A stretch of 64,000 bases of DNA. Source: Mycolicibacter heraklionensis. Lineage in GTDB: Bacteria > Actinomycetota > Actinomycetes > Mycobacteriales > Mycobacteriaceae. Shown here in pieces: positions 18,151 to 27,136 of this stretch (positions are counted from its first letter, which is position 1; each line of letters starts with the position of its first letter). The stretch is from contig LZME01000051.1 in assembly GCA_001673575.1 (NCBI GenBank), positions 1-64,000 on the forward strand, given 5' to 3'. A program made the position numbers and the translations under genes. Below the pieces are notes generated by a model. The model did not search any database. It saw only the letters and a list, made by a program, of their open reading frames with translations, and had not been told where the DNA came from.

Positions 18151-18840
18151 ATGAAGGCACCGCAGGGACTGCTCTTCGGAATAGGCGTCGCGTGCGTGGG
18201 CACGCTGGTCGCCGGGCTCCTTCCGGTCGCCGCGGCCGATTCGGGCGACGCCACTGTGCCTGCAGGCAAGGTCGAGTCACTGTTGTTGTCCCCGGCCGCG
18301 GTCGGCGACGTCGTCGGGGTCACGTTCGACTGGGAAAAGGCCAACCGGAGGCCCTACAAATCCGACGACCTCGGCGAGCACTCGGCGTGCGCCATACTGA
18401 CCGGTCCCGACGTCGAAACCTTCGGCCGCGACTACACCGGTTACCGGTTCCGCGCCGACCGCGACGACGCCGAGAACTGGGAGTTCACCGTCCAGCAGCG
18501 GGTGGCAACCTACGCCGACGCCGACACGGCGACGCAGACCTTCCAGAAGGCGTTCAGCAAGGCCGCGATGGCCAAGTGCAACGGGGTCATTGCCAGCATC
18601 AAAGACAACACGGACGCCCAGTGGCGGTTCAGGATTCAGACGGTGACCCCGACCTCGGCACGGTGGGTGGAGGACCAGCTTTCCGACCAGCAGCCGATCG
18701 GCTACAGCTGCTCGGACGTCGCCGGGGTGACCCGCAATGTGCTCTACAGCATCAAGGTGTGTCAGTACGGCAACGGCGGGCCCGCCGCAGCCACCATCGC
18801 CGAACGCATCACCAGTCAGGTCGCCGGCGTACGCGCCTGA
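18151..18840 (+). CDS. Exported PknH-sensor-domain-like protein 5
   Basis: This 229-residue protein has a signal peptide (MKAPQGLLFGIGVACVGTLV, cleavage after VAAAD). The sensor-like domain has Cys in ACAILTG, KCNGV, SCSDVA and VCQYG and is closest to protein 4. The ATG at 18151 is preferred because GGAAAGG lies 8 bases upstream. A GTG at 18121 overlapping the previous stop is the alternative and would add 10 residues. It is the third gene of the operon beginning at 16590. Confidence 0.8.
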   Translation: MKAPQGLLFGIGVACVGTLVAGLLPVAAADSGDATVPAGKVESLLLSPAAVGDVVGVTFDWEKANRRPYKSDDLGEHSACAILTGPDVETFGRDYTGYRFRADRDDAENWEFTVQQRVATYADADTATQTFQKAFSKAAMAKCNGVIASIKDNTDAQWRFRIQTVTPTSARWVEDQLSDQQPIGYSCSDVAGVTRNVLYSIKVCQYGNGGPAAATIAERITSQVAGVRA

Positions 18841-18863
18841 TACGCGCGGCGACTGAAGAATCC

Positions 18864-19481
18864 ATGGCCCCAAACAAAGTCACGCAACGTTTCTCAACGC
18901 TGGGCCCCTGGCTGCGCGGTGAGCTCAAGCGGCGCAAGTTGCGTCAACTGCGGACATTCACCGCCGGCGTGATCCTGGCGGTAGCCGGCCTGTTCGGCGG
19001 GCTGGACACAGTGGATGCCGGCCCCAGCGTCTTTGCGGCTGACGAAGCGCACAGCGATGGTGAGTTCACCCTGACCATCGCCCGCGCTTCGGTGGTCAAC
19101 GAGCTGCGCGCCGGTCGGCGGATCATCGCACCGGCCCAACCCGGCCATCGCTATCTGGGTGTGGTGAGCACGGTCCGCAACGACGGCACCATTCCCGGCC
19201 GGCTGATCGGCGAACTGCAGCTGCGCGACCAGCCGCAAAGTACCTCAGTCGGGGTGTTTCGGATGATCGACGGCTCTCCCATCACCCAGTTGGGGCCGGG
19301 CCTCGAAGAGCAGCTCGTGTTCGTGTGGCGCATTCCCGACAGTGCGATTCATCCGGACCTCACCGTGACGTTGCGGGTCACCCAGAAACGCTTCACCGAG
19401 TTGCTGGTCACCTACGGCCGGGACTGGGTGGACAGCTCGAGCGACTACGCCGAGATCACCCTGCCGGTGACCGTCAGATGA
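18864..19481 (+). CDS. Membrane-anchored protein of unknown function (module gene A)
   Basis: This 205-residue protein has a basic cytoplasmic start (GELKRRKLRQLR), one membrane helix (FTAGVILAVAGLFGGL, about residues 33-48) and an extracytoplasmic beta-rich domain of about 150 residues (FTLTIARASVV; HRYLGVVSTVRNDGTIPG). The domain resembles DUF4352-type immunoglobulin-like folds only loosely. I do not recognise the family. It follows the sensor operon after 23 bases and overlaps gene B by ATGA. Confidence 0.75.
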   Translation: MAPNKVTQRFSTLGPWLRGELKRRKLRQLRTFTAGVILAVAGLFGGLDTVDAGPSVFAADEAHSDGEFTLTIARASVVNELRAGRRIIAPAQPGHRYLGVVSTVRNDGTIPGRLIGELQLRDQPQSTSVGVFRMIDGSPITQLGPGLEEQLVFVWRIPDSAIHPDLTVTLRVTQKRFTELLVTYGRDWVDSSSDYAEITLPVTVR

Positions 19482-20071
19482 GCGCACCGCTCCGGCGATC
19501 CCGCCCGGGACTGACTGCTGCCCTGGTCGCGGCGCCGATCCTGGTGGCTGCTGCGCTGCTGTGGCAACACCTCCCCGACAGCACTCGCGTCTACGGACCG
19601 TTCGATGTTCCCGGCCGGTTCGGCGTTGAGACCAGTGGGCGTTCGCTGACGGTCACCGTCGACGGCGTGCAACTGACGCGTGAGGTGCAGGGTTCGGCGC
19701 GGTGGGCGAACCCGCCGCCGGTGACCGCCGCTGGGGCGTGGGTGGTGGTGCGCGCGAGAGTCTCGGCGACTGAGCGGACGGCGATGCCCAGTGTCGAACT
19801 TCGGGTGGGCCCCAACACCTACCGCCCGTCCGATCGGTTCCCCAGCTACACGCTGGGCTATCGAGCGGATCCGGGCATCACCCAGCGCGGCGCCTTGGTC
19901 TTCGACGTGCCACCCGAGCTGTTCGACCCGCCCGGCGCCGACCCGTTCGAGCTGCACGTGTGGCCCGGCCTCGACGACCGACTTGATGACCGGTTGGTGA
20001 TCAACCTGCGCGGCCACCTGGATTCCACCTCCGGCACAGTTCTGGTGGTGGCACCGGAGGTGACGGGATGA
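19478..20071 (+). CDS. Membrane-anchored protein of unknown function (module gene B)
   Basis: This 197-residue protein has an N-terminal hydrophobic helix (LTAALVAAPILVAAALLW) and then a beta-rich domain outside the membrane with no Cys. Start and stop codons overlap both neighbours by ATGA, so genes A, B and C are translationally coupled. There is no recognisable catalytic motif. The family is not recognised. Confidence 0.75.
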   Translation: MSAPLRRSRPGLTAALVAAPILVAAALLWQHLPDSTRVYGPFDVPGRFGVETSGRSLTVTVDGVQLTREVQGSARWANPPPVTAAGAWVVVRARVSATERTAMPSVELRVGPNTYRPSDRFPSYTLGYRADPGITQRGALVFDVPPELFDPPGADPFELHVWPGLDDRLDDRLVINLRGHLDSTSGTVLVVAPEVTG

Positions 20072-20574
20072 GCGACCGCTCGCTTCGCCTTTGGCAGCGC
20101 AACGTGATCGGACTCGTGGTGGCCGCGGTCGCCGCCGCCGTCCTCGGGATCACTGAGTTATATCCAGACTGGTCGGCTTATCGCGCCCGCGTCACTCCGG
20201 CCGTGCTGGTCACTAAGGCCGACAGCGTGACCGCCTACGGGCAGACCTGGCGGTTGGGCCCGATCCACCACCTCAACGCGGTGCCGCATGCACCCACGGC
20301 CACCCTGCCGGCTCACACGGCGCTAACCGTGGTCACCGTCGAGCGGACCGGAACGCCTCTCGCCGGGGAATGCACCGCGGTCATCACCGACGGGCGGCGT
20401 CGCTGGCAGACCGCCGCCATCGGCAACGCGGCGCCATTGGTCGGCGACGCCACCGACCGGTGCACCAAGCCGGGGCCGCTGCAGCTGAGTTTCCTGCTGC
20501 CGTCGGATGCCGTGCCCACCGCGGTCGACCTGATCAACACCGACGGCGGCATCATGCTGCGGTTCGCCTTGTGA
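20068..20574 (+). CDS. Membrane-anchored protein of unknown function (module gene C)
   Basis: This 168-residue protein has an N-terminal helix (VIGLVVAAVAAAVLGITEL) and a small extracytoplasmic domain with two Cys (GECTAVI and RCTKPG) that could pair. Its last 252 bases are antisense to the extended 3' end of the convergent membrane protein gene. The reading frame here is normal and hydrophobic-polar in pattern, whereas the opposite strand is low-complexity, so I take this strand as the selected one in the overlap. Confidence 0.75.
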   Translation: MSDRSLRLWQRNVIGLVVAAVAAAVLGITELYPDWSAYRARVTPAVLVTKADSVTAYGQTWRLGPIHHLNAVPHAPTATLPAHTALTVVTVERTGTPLAGECTAVITDGRRRWQTAAIGNAAPLVGDATDRCTKPGPLQLSFLLPSDAVPTAVDLINTDGGIMLRFAL

Positions 20575-21840
20575 GCCCGGGCTTCCCGCGTCAGTGGTGA
20601 CGGTGGCCAGGTTGGCCCGGCGCACGCAGTAGGCGAACATCGCCGCGACCAGGGCGATCCGCAACGGCTGAATGATCAGCTGCGAGGCCAGGCTCATGGT
20701 GCCGCCGAACGCCGACCAGAACTCCGGGCCGTGCGGTCCGAGAACCTTTGCCATCCCCCGGTACAGGTAGCCCTCGGTCAGCTGAGTGCGGTAGAAGCTG
20801 CCCCGCATGTCCAGCCACGCCAACACCAGATACGCCAGGACATAAGCGGACAGGCCCACCACACCGCCGTGCAGGATCAGCCGGGCCGCATCGACAATCG
20901 GGCCGAACCGTCCGGTCTTGGACTTGGCGTACTCGGTGGCCCGCGCTCGCAGCTGTTCGGGTGTCTGTCGCCAGCGCTCCGTGACCCCGGCCGCCGTCTC
21001 CCCCGGCGCGCCGGCTCGCCGCAGGACGGTCGGCCAATCGATCTGGGCGGACACCCCGTAGACGATTCCGGCCGCGGCCAGCCACATCAGCGGTACGGCC
21101 GCCCCCCCGAACACCGTCCGCACCAGCCACATGAACCCTTGCCACGCCGTCTGCAACGACTGTACGTGCGAGAAAGCGTCAGCACGAACCGTGTTGAACC
21201 ACACCACAAGCCGACGATGGCTGATCCAATCGCCGGGCTTGATCAACACGGTGATGCCCGCCGCAAGCGAGAAGGTCAGCACCAGGAACACCCACAGCGC
21301 GTCGATGTAGACCCGCAGCGCGATCAGCGCTGTCGGCAGCCGACTACTGAAGTGCCCTAATACGTAACGGGCCACCAGGGCACCAGCCACCACCGCCCAG
21401 GTGATTCGGGAGATCGGCAGCATCTCGGTGTTGATCCCGCTCATCGCGTCGGCCACCCGGTAATCGAGCGCCAGACGTTGATAGGCCAGCCAGTCTTCCT
21501 TGAACATCTGCCAGGCCAGATAGATGGCGAAGAACGGCACGATCACGGTGGTGAACAGGTCGATGCTGCGCAGCGACCGGCGCGGCAGTGCGGCCACCTC
21601 GGGGAGCCCCCGGCGCAGCACCAGGAACATCGCCACGTAGGAACCCAGCTGCGCGAGGCCGGCGCCGGGCATGATCAGGGCCGCCCACAATGGATTGCTG
21701 TGGCCGGCCCAGGCGGCCGCGGCGATAACCACCCGGCGGACCACCAGTCCGGCGAGGTAACACGCTGCCAGCTGCGGCCAGTACCGCCACCACAGGACGA
21801 ATGGCGTCAGTAAGTTCCGCAGCACCGGCATCGTTGTCAC
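20323..21840 (-). CDS. Polytopic membrane protein of unknown function (module gene D), 3' end overlapping gene C
   Basis: This 505-residue protein has about seven or eight membrane helices, for example [47 protein letters not shown] and [14 protein letters not shown]. The conserved-looking part ends near position 20600 ([10 protein letters not shown]). The last 90 or so residues are hydrophilic and read antisense through gene C, consistent with a lost stop codon. The GTG at 21840 overlaps the stop of leuS (GTGA), so it is in the leuS transcript. A partnership with genes A-C is suggested by position and by their single-helix topology only. Confidence 0.78.
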   Translation of the reverse strand: MTTMPVLRNLLTPFVLWWRYWPQLAACYLAGLVVRRVVIAAAAWAGHSNPLWAALIMPGAGLAQLGSYVAMFLVLRRGLPEVAALPRRSLRSIDLFTTVIVPFFAIYLAWQMFKEDWLAYQRLALDYRVADAMSGINTEMLPISRITWAVVAGALVARYVLGHFSSRLPTALIALRVYIDALWVFLVLTFSLAAGITVLIKPGDWISHRRLVVWFNTVRADAFSHVQSLQTAWQGFMWLVRTVFGGAAVPLMWLAAAGIVYGVSAQIDWPTVLRRAGAPGETAAGVTERWRQTPEQLRARATEYAKSKTGRFGPIVDAARLILHGGVVGLSAYVLAYLVLAWLDMRGSFYRTQLTEGYLYRGMAKVLGPHGPEFWSAFGGTMSLASQLIIQPLRIALVAAMFAYCVRRANLATVTTDAGSPGSQGEPQHDAAVGVDQVDRGGHGIRRQQETQLQRPRLGAPVGGVADQWRRVADGGGLPATPPVGDDRGAFPGERRSGPLDGDHG

Positions 21841-24779
21841 ACCACCAGATTCACCAATCGGCCGGGCACCACGATCACCTTCTTCGGGGTGGCACCGGAC
21901 AGGAATGCCTGCACCTTCTCGTCGGCCAGGGCTGCGGCCTTGATCGCGTCGTTATCGGCATCGGTGGGCACCGTGACCAGTCCGCGCTTCTTGCCGTTCA
22001 CCTGTACCGGGTAGTCGACGGTGTCGGTCACCAGGTAGGCCGGGTCGGCTACCGGGAACGGTCCGTGCGCCAGCGAGGAATCGTGGCCGAGTCGCCGCCA
22101 CAGCTCCTCGGCCAGGTGCGGAGCCAGCGGTGCGAGCAGCAGCGCCAGCGGCTCGACGGCCGAGCGCGGGACCCCTTCGCGATGCTGTTTGGTCAGGTGG
22201 TTGGTGTACTCGATCAGCTTGGCAGCCGCGGTGTTGTTGCGCAGTGCCGCGTAATCTTCCGACACCCCAACGATGGTGCGGTGCAGCAGTCGCAGTGTCT
22301 CGGTGTCCGGTTCGCCGTCGAGCACCCGGGTCTCGCCGGTCTCCTCGTCAACCACCAGCCGCCATACCCGCTGCAGGAAGCGATGTGCGCCGACCACGTC
22401 CTTCGTGGCCCACGGCCGCGACATATCCAGCGGACCCATCGACATCTCGTAGACCCGCAGCGTGTCGGCCCCGTAGCTGTCGCAGATCTCGTCGGGAGAC
22501 ACCGAATTCTTCAGGCTCTTACCCATTTTGCCGTATTCGGCGAAGACTTCCGTGTCACCGTCGGCGCCCGGGAGGTAGAACTTTCCGTCGCGTTCGGTGA
22601 CTTCGGCGGCCGGCACATAAGACCCGCGGGCGTCGGTGTAGGCGGCAGCCTGGATGTAGCCCTGGTTGACCAACCGGCGGTAGGGCTCACGCGAGCTGAC
22701 GTGCCCGAGGTCGTAGAGCACCTTGTGCCAGAAGCGGCAGTACAGCAGGTGCAGCACCGCGTGCTCGGCGCCGCCGACGTAGAGGTCCACGCCGCCCGGG
22801 TCATCGGGTCCGTGCTCGGCGGGCCGGGGCCCCATCCAGTAGGCCTCGTTCTCCGGCGCGCAGAAGCGTTCGGCGTTGTGCGGGTCGGTGTAACGCAGCT
22901 CGTACCAGGAACTTCCGGCCCACTGCGGCATGACATTGGTGTCACGGGTGTAGGACTGCAGTCCGTCGCCGAGGTCCAGCTCGACATGCACCCAGTCGGT
23001 CGCCTTGGCCAGCGGGGGCGAAGGCTCGCTGGATGCGTCGTCCGGGTCGAACAGCACCGGTGAGTAGTCGGCGACGTCGGGCAGCTCGACCGGCAGTGCT
23101 GCCGCGTCCAGCGGGTGCGCGCGACCGTCGGCATCGAAGACGATCGGGAACGGCTCGCCCCAGTACCGCTGCCGGGCGAATAGCCAGTCCCGCAACTTGT
23201 ATTCGATGCGCGCCCAGCCGCGGCCCTGCTCCTCCAGCTGTTGCGTCATCGCCTTCTTGGCGTCACCGACCGCCATACCGTCCAGCGGACCGGAATTGAC
23301 CAGAGTGCCGTCGCCGGCGTAAGCGGATTCTGAAATGTCGCCACCGGCAATGACTTCGATTACCGGTAGGCCGAACTCGGCGGCGAACTCCCAGTCGCGC
23401 TGGTCGTGCCCGGGAACCGCCATGATGGCGCCGGTGCCATAGCCGGCCAGCACATAGTCGGCGATGAAGATCGGCACCTGCTGCCCGTTGGCGGGATTAG
23501 TGGCGTAACTACCCAGGAACACACCGGTTTTGGTCTTGTTCTCCTGGCGCTCCAGGTCCGACTTCGCCGCGATCGCCTTGCGATAGTCGGCGACGGCAGC
23601 TTTCGGGGTGGCTGCCCCGAAAGTCCAGCGTTGGTCCACCCCGTCCGGCCACGCGTCGACAGTCAGCCGGTCGACCAGCTCGTGCTCGGGGGCCAGCACC
23701 AGGTAGGTAGCACCGAAAAGCGTGTCCGGGCGTGTGGTGAACACCTCGATGTCCACCGCTGAACCGTCGGTGGTGGCCGCGCCGAACAACGCCGCCGCAC
23801 CGGTAGAGCGCCCGATCCAGTTGCGCTGCATGGTCTTGACCTTCTCCGGCCAGTCCAGCAACTCGAGATCGTCGAGCAGCCGGTCGGAGTATGCGGTGAT
23901 CCGCATCATCCACTGCCGCAACCGCTTCCGGAACACCGGGAAATTCCCGCGGTCGCTTCGCCCATCGGCGGTGACCTCTTCGTTGGCCAACACGGTGCCC
24001 AGCCCCGGACACCAGTTGACCATCGAGTCCGTGCGGTAGACCAGTCGGTGGCCGTCGATGACGTCGGCACGCTCACCGGCCGACAACTGCGCCCAGTCCC
24101 GGCCGTCATCGAGAGTGCGTGCACCGGAGTTGTATTCGGCGATCAGCTCGGAGATGGGACGCGCCTTGTTCGCACTCGCGTCGAACCAGGCGTTGTAGAT
24201 CTGCAGGAAGATCCATTGCGTCCACTTGTAGAAGTCGACGTCGGTGGTGGAGAAGCTGCGCCGGGTGTCGTGACCCAGGCCGAGGCGCCGTAGTTGCCGG
24301 CGGAAGTTCTCGACGTTGGCCTCGGTACGGGTTCGTGGGTGGGTGCCGGTCTGCACCGCGTACTGCTCGGCGGGCAGGCCGAACGCGTCGAAGCCCAGGG
24401 CGTGCAACACATTGTGGCCGGTCATCCGGAAGTAGCGGGCGTAGACGTCGGTGGCGATATAGCCGAGCGGGTGCCCGACGTGCAGACCGTCGCCGGACGG
24501 GTAGGGGAACATGTCCTGGACGAACATCTTGTCGGCGGGAACGGTCGAACCGTCGGTCGGCGCGAGCGAACCGACCGGATTGGCGACGTTGAAGGTGCCC
24601 GCCTGCTCCCAGTGGTGCTGCCAGGTGTCTTCGATACGCCCGGCCAGCGTCGCGTTGTAGCGGTGCCGGGGTGCCTGGTCGGTGGGGTCGCTGGGCTCAT
24701 GCGGCGGTCCCAGCTTCACCTCGCCTCCGGCGAGCCGCGCTGAACCGCCGGATCCCTGGGTGGTCGGGGCTTCGTTCAC
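21837..24779 (-). CDS. leuS: Leucyl-tRNA synthetase
   Basis: This class I aminoacyl-tRNA synthetase of 980 residues charges tRNA-Leu. The HIGH motif is HVGHP in [20 protein letters not shown]. An editing (CP1) domain occupies the middle. The KMSKS loop reads KMGKS in [17 protein letters not shown]. The C-terminal region ends GRLVNLVV. I chose the GTG at 24779 because a TANNNT box lies exactly 6 bases before it. An in-frame GTG at 24821 would add 14 residues. M. tuberculosis leuS is Rv0041, in the same neighbourhood. Confidence 0.96.
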   Translation of the reverse strand: MNEAPTTQGSGGSARLAGGEVKLGPPHEPSDPTDQAPRHRYNATLAGRIEDTWQHHWEQAGTFNVANPVGSLAPTDGSTVPADKMFVQDMFPYPSGDGLHVGHPLGYIATDVYARYFRMTGHNVLHALGFDAFGLPAEQYAVQTGTHPRTRTEANVENFRRQLRRLGLGHDTRRSFSTTDVDFYKWTQWIFLQIYNAWFDASANKARPISELIAEYNSGARTLDDGRDWAQLSAGERADVIDGHRLVYRTDSMVNWCPGLGTVLANEEVTADGRSDRGNFPVFRKRLRQWMMRITAYSDRLLDDLELLDWPEKVKTMQRNWIGRSTGAAALFGAATTDGSAVDIEVFTTRPDTLFGATYLVLAPEHELVDRLTVDAWPDGVDQRWTFGAATPKAAVADYRKAIAAKSDLERQENKTKTGVFLGSYATNPANGQQVPIFIADYVLAGYGTGAIMAVPGHDQRDWEFAAEFGLPVIEVIAGGDISESAYAGDGTLVNSGPLDGMAVGDAKKAMTQQLEEQGRGWARIEYKLRDWLFARQRYWGEPFPIVFDADGRAHPLDAAALPVELPDVADYSPVLFDPDDASSEPSPPLAKATDWVHVELDLGDGLQSYTRDTNVMPQWAGSSWYELRYTDPHNAERFCAPENEAYWMGPRPAEHGPDDPGGVDLYVGGAEHAVLHLLYCRFWHKVLYDLGHVSSREPYRRLVNQGYIQAAAYTDARGSYVPAAEVTERDGKFYLPGADGDTEVFAEYGKMGKSLKNSVSPDEICDSYGADTLRVYEMSMGPLDMSRPWATKDVVGAHRFLQRVWRLVVDEETGETRVLDGEPDTETLRLLHRTIVGVSEDYAALRNNTAAAKLIEYTNHLTKQHREGVPRSAVEPLALLLAPLAPHLAEELWRRLGHDSSLAHGPFPVADPAYLVTDTVDYPVQVNGKKRGLVTVPTDADNDAIKAAALADEKVQAFLSGATPKKVIVVPGRLVNLVV

Positions 24780-24785
24780 CTCAAC

Positions 24786-24791
24786 AGGGTA
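24786..24791 (-). promoter_or_regulatory. -10 element for leaderless leuS
   Basis: Read on the minus strand, TACCCT is followed by 6 bases and then the GTG at 24779. This is ideal spacing for a transcript that begins at the start codon. Confidence 0.55.
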
Positions 24792-24962
24792 AACGGCGGC
24801 GCTTTTCGGTCTGATCGCCACAGCTTGGTATCAGTTGGATTGCGACCCGGTGAGGGGTTCGTTCCAGGTCGGTTGCAGCCCTGGCGACGCTGTCGGCGCG
24901 TGGCTACCGTCATTTCACGGCCAGGGCATCACTACCCGGCCCGCCCCGGAAGGACCCTGGAG

Positions 24963-25901
24963 ATGACGAACACCGCGCACCGTTGGCGACTCCTTCTCGG
25001 CTGCGCCGCTGTCATGGCGGCGGGCTTGGCCGGTATCCCCGCCGTGGCGGCCGAGCCGCTGGTCCCGGCACAGCCGAACCCCTACGGCCCCGCCGCCCAG
25101 CCGGCAGCGGCGCCGGTAACCGGGCCGCTCGCGTCGGCGCCGCGCCCGGCGGCTCCGGTGCCCGCGATCCCGCCGCCGGCGGGCGTGCCGGGGGCCCCGG
25201 CGGCGGTAGCGCCGCCGAGCGGTCTCGTGCCGGCGACCTCGGGCACCCTGCGCGATTACTTCGCGGCCAAGAAGGTGCAGTTGCAACCGCAACAGCCCGC
25301 CGGGTTCAACGCGTTCAACATCACCTTGCCGATGCCGGCGGGCTGGTCCCACGTGCCCGACCCCAACGTCCCCGACGCCTTCGCCGTGATCGCCGACCGG
25401 CGCAGCGGGTCGCTTTACACCCCTAACGCCCAGGTCGTGGTCTACCGACTGGACGGGCAGTTCGATCCGAAGGAAGCGATCACGCACGGGTTCGTCGACA
25501 GCCAGACACTGATGGCCTGGCAGACCACCAACGCCTCGCTGAACGACTTCAACGGGTTTCCCTCGTCGATCATCGAGGGGACCTACCGCGACGCCGACAT
25601 GACGCTGAACACGTCGCGGCGCCACGTGATCGTGCCGACAGATGACACGGCCTATCTGGTGTCGCTGACCGTGACCACCGGTGCCGGTCGCGCGATCGGC
25701 ACGGCTCCGGCGACCGACGGGATCATCAACGGATTCCGTGTCGAGCGGCCCGGGACCAACCCGCCGCCGCCTGCCCCCAGCGGTCCGGTGCAATCGGGCA
25801 CGGTGCGCCACCAGGTGGGCACCGCTCCGCCGCCGCTTGACGCCCCCCACCCTCCGGTGGAGTCCGGCGTCATCCGCCACCAGGTGGGCACCACGGGCTA
25901 A
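24963..25901 (+). CDS. mtc28: Proline-rich secreted antigen MTC28 homologue
   Basis: This 312-residue exported protein has a signal peptide (LLLGCAAVMAAGLAGIPAVAA) and a Pro/Ala-rich linker to about residue 90. An LpqN/LpqT-like globular domain follows (about 95-260: YFAAKKVQLQP, GFNAFNITLPMPAGW, SSIIEGTYRDADM). The Pro-rich tail has two copies of the motif RHQVGT, each following a Ser-Gly pair. Length, order of regions and genomic position fit Rv0040c (MTC28). GGAAGGA upstream of the ATG is a clear ribosome-binding site. The function is unknown. Confidence 0.92.
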   Translation: MTNTAHRWRLLLGCAAVMAAGLAGIPAVAAEPLVPAQPNPYGPAAQPAAAPVTGPLASAPRPAAPVPAIPPPAGVPGAPAAVAPPSGLVPATSGTLRDYFAAKKVQLQPQQPAGFNAFNITLPMPAGWSHVPDPNVPDAFAVIADRRSGSLYTPNAQVVVYRLDGQFDPKEAITHGFVDSQTLMAWQTTNASLNDFNGFPSSIIEGTYRDADMTLNTSRRHVIVPTDDTAYLVSLTVTTGAGRAIGTAPATDGIINGFRVERPGTNPPPPAPSGPVQSGTVRHQVGTAPPPLDAPHPPVESGVIRHQVGTTG

Positions 25902-25913
25902 CCGCCCGGCTCG

Positions 25914-25919
25914 TATGGT
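25914..25919 (+). promoter_or_regulatory. -10 element for leaderless start of the Rv0039c-like gene
   Basis: TATGGT is followed by exactly 6 bases and the ATG at 25926. There is no ribosome-binding site. This would separate the gene from mtc28 transcription. Confidence 0.6.
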
Positions 25920-25925
25920 GGACCC

Positions 25926-26375
25926 ATGCTGATCATGGGTGCCTTGTGCCTGGTTGCGGCGTTGGTGTCGCTGGTGTTCGGTGTGCGGACGTTGGTGCGC
26001 CCGCTCACCGGTGACCCCGAACAGTTGGTGCTGCGGGCTGTCGCGCCCGCCCAGATCGCCGTCGGGGTGATCCTGGGCGCGGGTGGCGTGCTGGTGCTGG
26101 CCGGCCCGTCGTCGATGGCACTGCTGGCGCTGATCATCTCGATCACTGGGGCACTCGCCACGCTGGCCGCCGGAGCCTGGCAGGGGGCTCGCTACGCGGC
26201 ACGGCTGTCGGCTCAGGCCAACGCGGCAGCCACCGCCGGCTGTTGCGCCTCGGGCTGCGGTTGCGGCGACAGTGCGCCCGTCGAGGAGGCGGGTTGCGGT
26301 GCGGGCTGCGGCTGCGGAGAACCCGCGCCGCCGGAGCCGGCCTCCGGGTGCGGCAGCGGCTGCGGCTGCGGGTAA
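25926..26375 (+). CDS. Small membrane protein with a Cys-rich tail (Rv0039c-like)
   Basis: This 149-residue protein has membrane segments near residues 1-20 (LIMGALCLVAALVSLVFGV) and 40-80 (QIAVGVILGAGGVLVLAG; MALLALIISITGALATLAAG). From about residue 103 the tail holds three repeats of the type GC-x-x-GCGCG separated by Pro/Glu/Ala-rich spacers, with ten Cys in about 45 residues. The position matches Rv0039c, which I recall as shorter and without such a tail. Metal binding or heavy disulphide bonding is plausible. The function is unknown. Confidence 0.82.
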   Translation: MLIMGALCLVAALVSLVFGVRTLVRPLTGDPEQLVLRAVAPAQIAVGVILGAGGVLVLAGPSSMALLALIISITGALATLAAGAWQGARYAARLSAQANAAATAGCCASGCGCGDSAPVEEAGCGAGCGCGEPAPPEPASGCGSGCGCG

Positions 26376-26402
26376 GACGCTCGGGCGGCGCTGGCCGCCG
26401 CT

Positions 26403-27008
26403 TCAGTTGCGGCTGATGTCGATCGGGTGGGTGGCCAACAGCGCGGTGGGCCACGGCTGCCGACGCAGCGCTCGCCCCCATAGGTCGACTCGTGGCGGCA
26501 CCATCACATCCGACGGCAGCGCCGAGAGCACGATCCAGTCATCACGCTCGATCTCGCCTTCGAGCTGGCCGATGGTCCAACCGGCGTAGCCGGCGAAGAT
26601 CCGCACACCCTCCACATGCGGCGCGACGGTCTCGGGATCCGCATCGAGATCGACCATCACCAGCCGACCGTCGATGTGCCGCAGACCGGGCACACCGTGG
26701 GGCTCGGCGCCGACCCGCAACAGCCCGACGCACAGGGCGGCGTCGCGTTTGACCGGGCCGCCGATGAACATCGCTTTGGGTTTGGCAGCCAGCTCGGACC
26801 ACTGCGGCAGCACGTTGTAGACAGCGGTTTCACTGGGGCGGTTGAGCACCACGCCCAAGGTTCCACCGTCGTTGTGCTCGACCACGTAGATCACTGTGCG
26901 GCGAAACGTGGGTTCGAGCAGATCGGTGTTGGCCAACAGCAGCGTGCCGGCCCGTACCCGATGCGCAGCGGGCGCGACATAGTCCTCGGGATCTTCGGGT
27001 TGGGCCAT
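26403..27008 (-). CDS. YqgE/AlgH family protein (Rv0038-like)
   Basis: This 201-residue cytoplasmic protein is of the UPF0301/AlgH family. The family signatures are RVRAGTLLLANTDLLEPTFRR, VVLNRPSE, MFIGGPVKRDAA and AGYAGWTIGQLEGEIERDDW. The biochemical role is unknown; structures of the family suggest ligand or nucleic-acid binding. I chose the ATG at 27008 (MAQPEDPEDY) because it matches the Rv0038 start; the open frame continues to 27161 without family similarity. It is convergent with the Rv0039c-like gene. Confidence 0.92.
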   Translation of the reverse strand: MAQPEDPEDYVAPAAHRVRAGTLLLANTDLLEPTFRRTVIYVVEHNDGGTLGVVLNRPSETAVYNVLPQWSELAAKPKAMFIGGPVKRDAALCVGLLRVGAEPHGVPGLRHIDGRLVMVDLDADPETVAPHVEGVRIFAGYAGWTIGQLEGEIERDDWIVLSALPSDVMVPPRVDLWGRALRRQPWPTALLATHPIDISRN

Positions 27009-27136
27009 TTTTCCATCATGACACCCGCCGCCGTCATCCGTGTTGAGCTGTGCCGAACATCGGCCGACCCGCGATATTTGTAGGCTGGTTTGGGGCCGGT
27101 GCCGCGCCGCCGCCCGAGTCTGGAAGAGGTTCTGTG

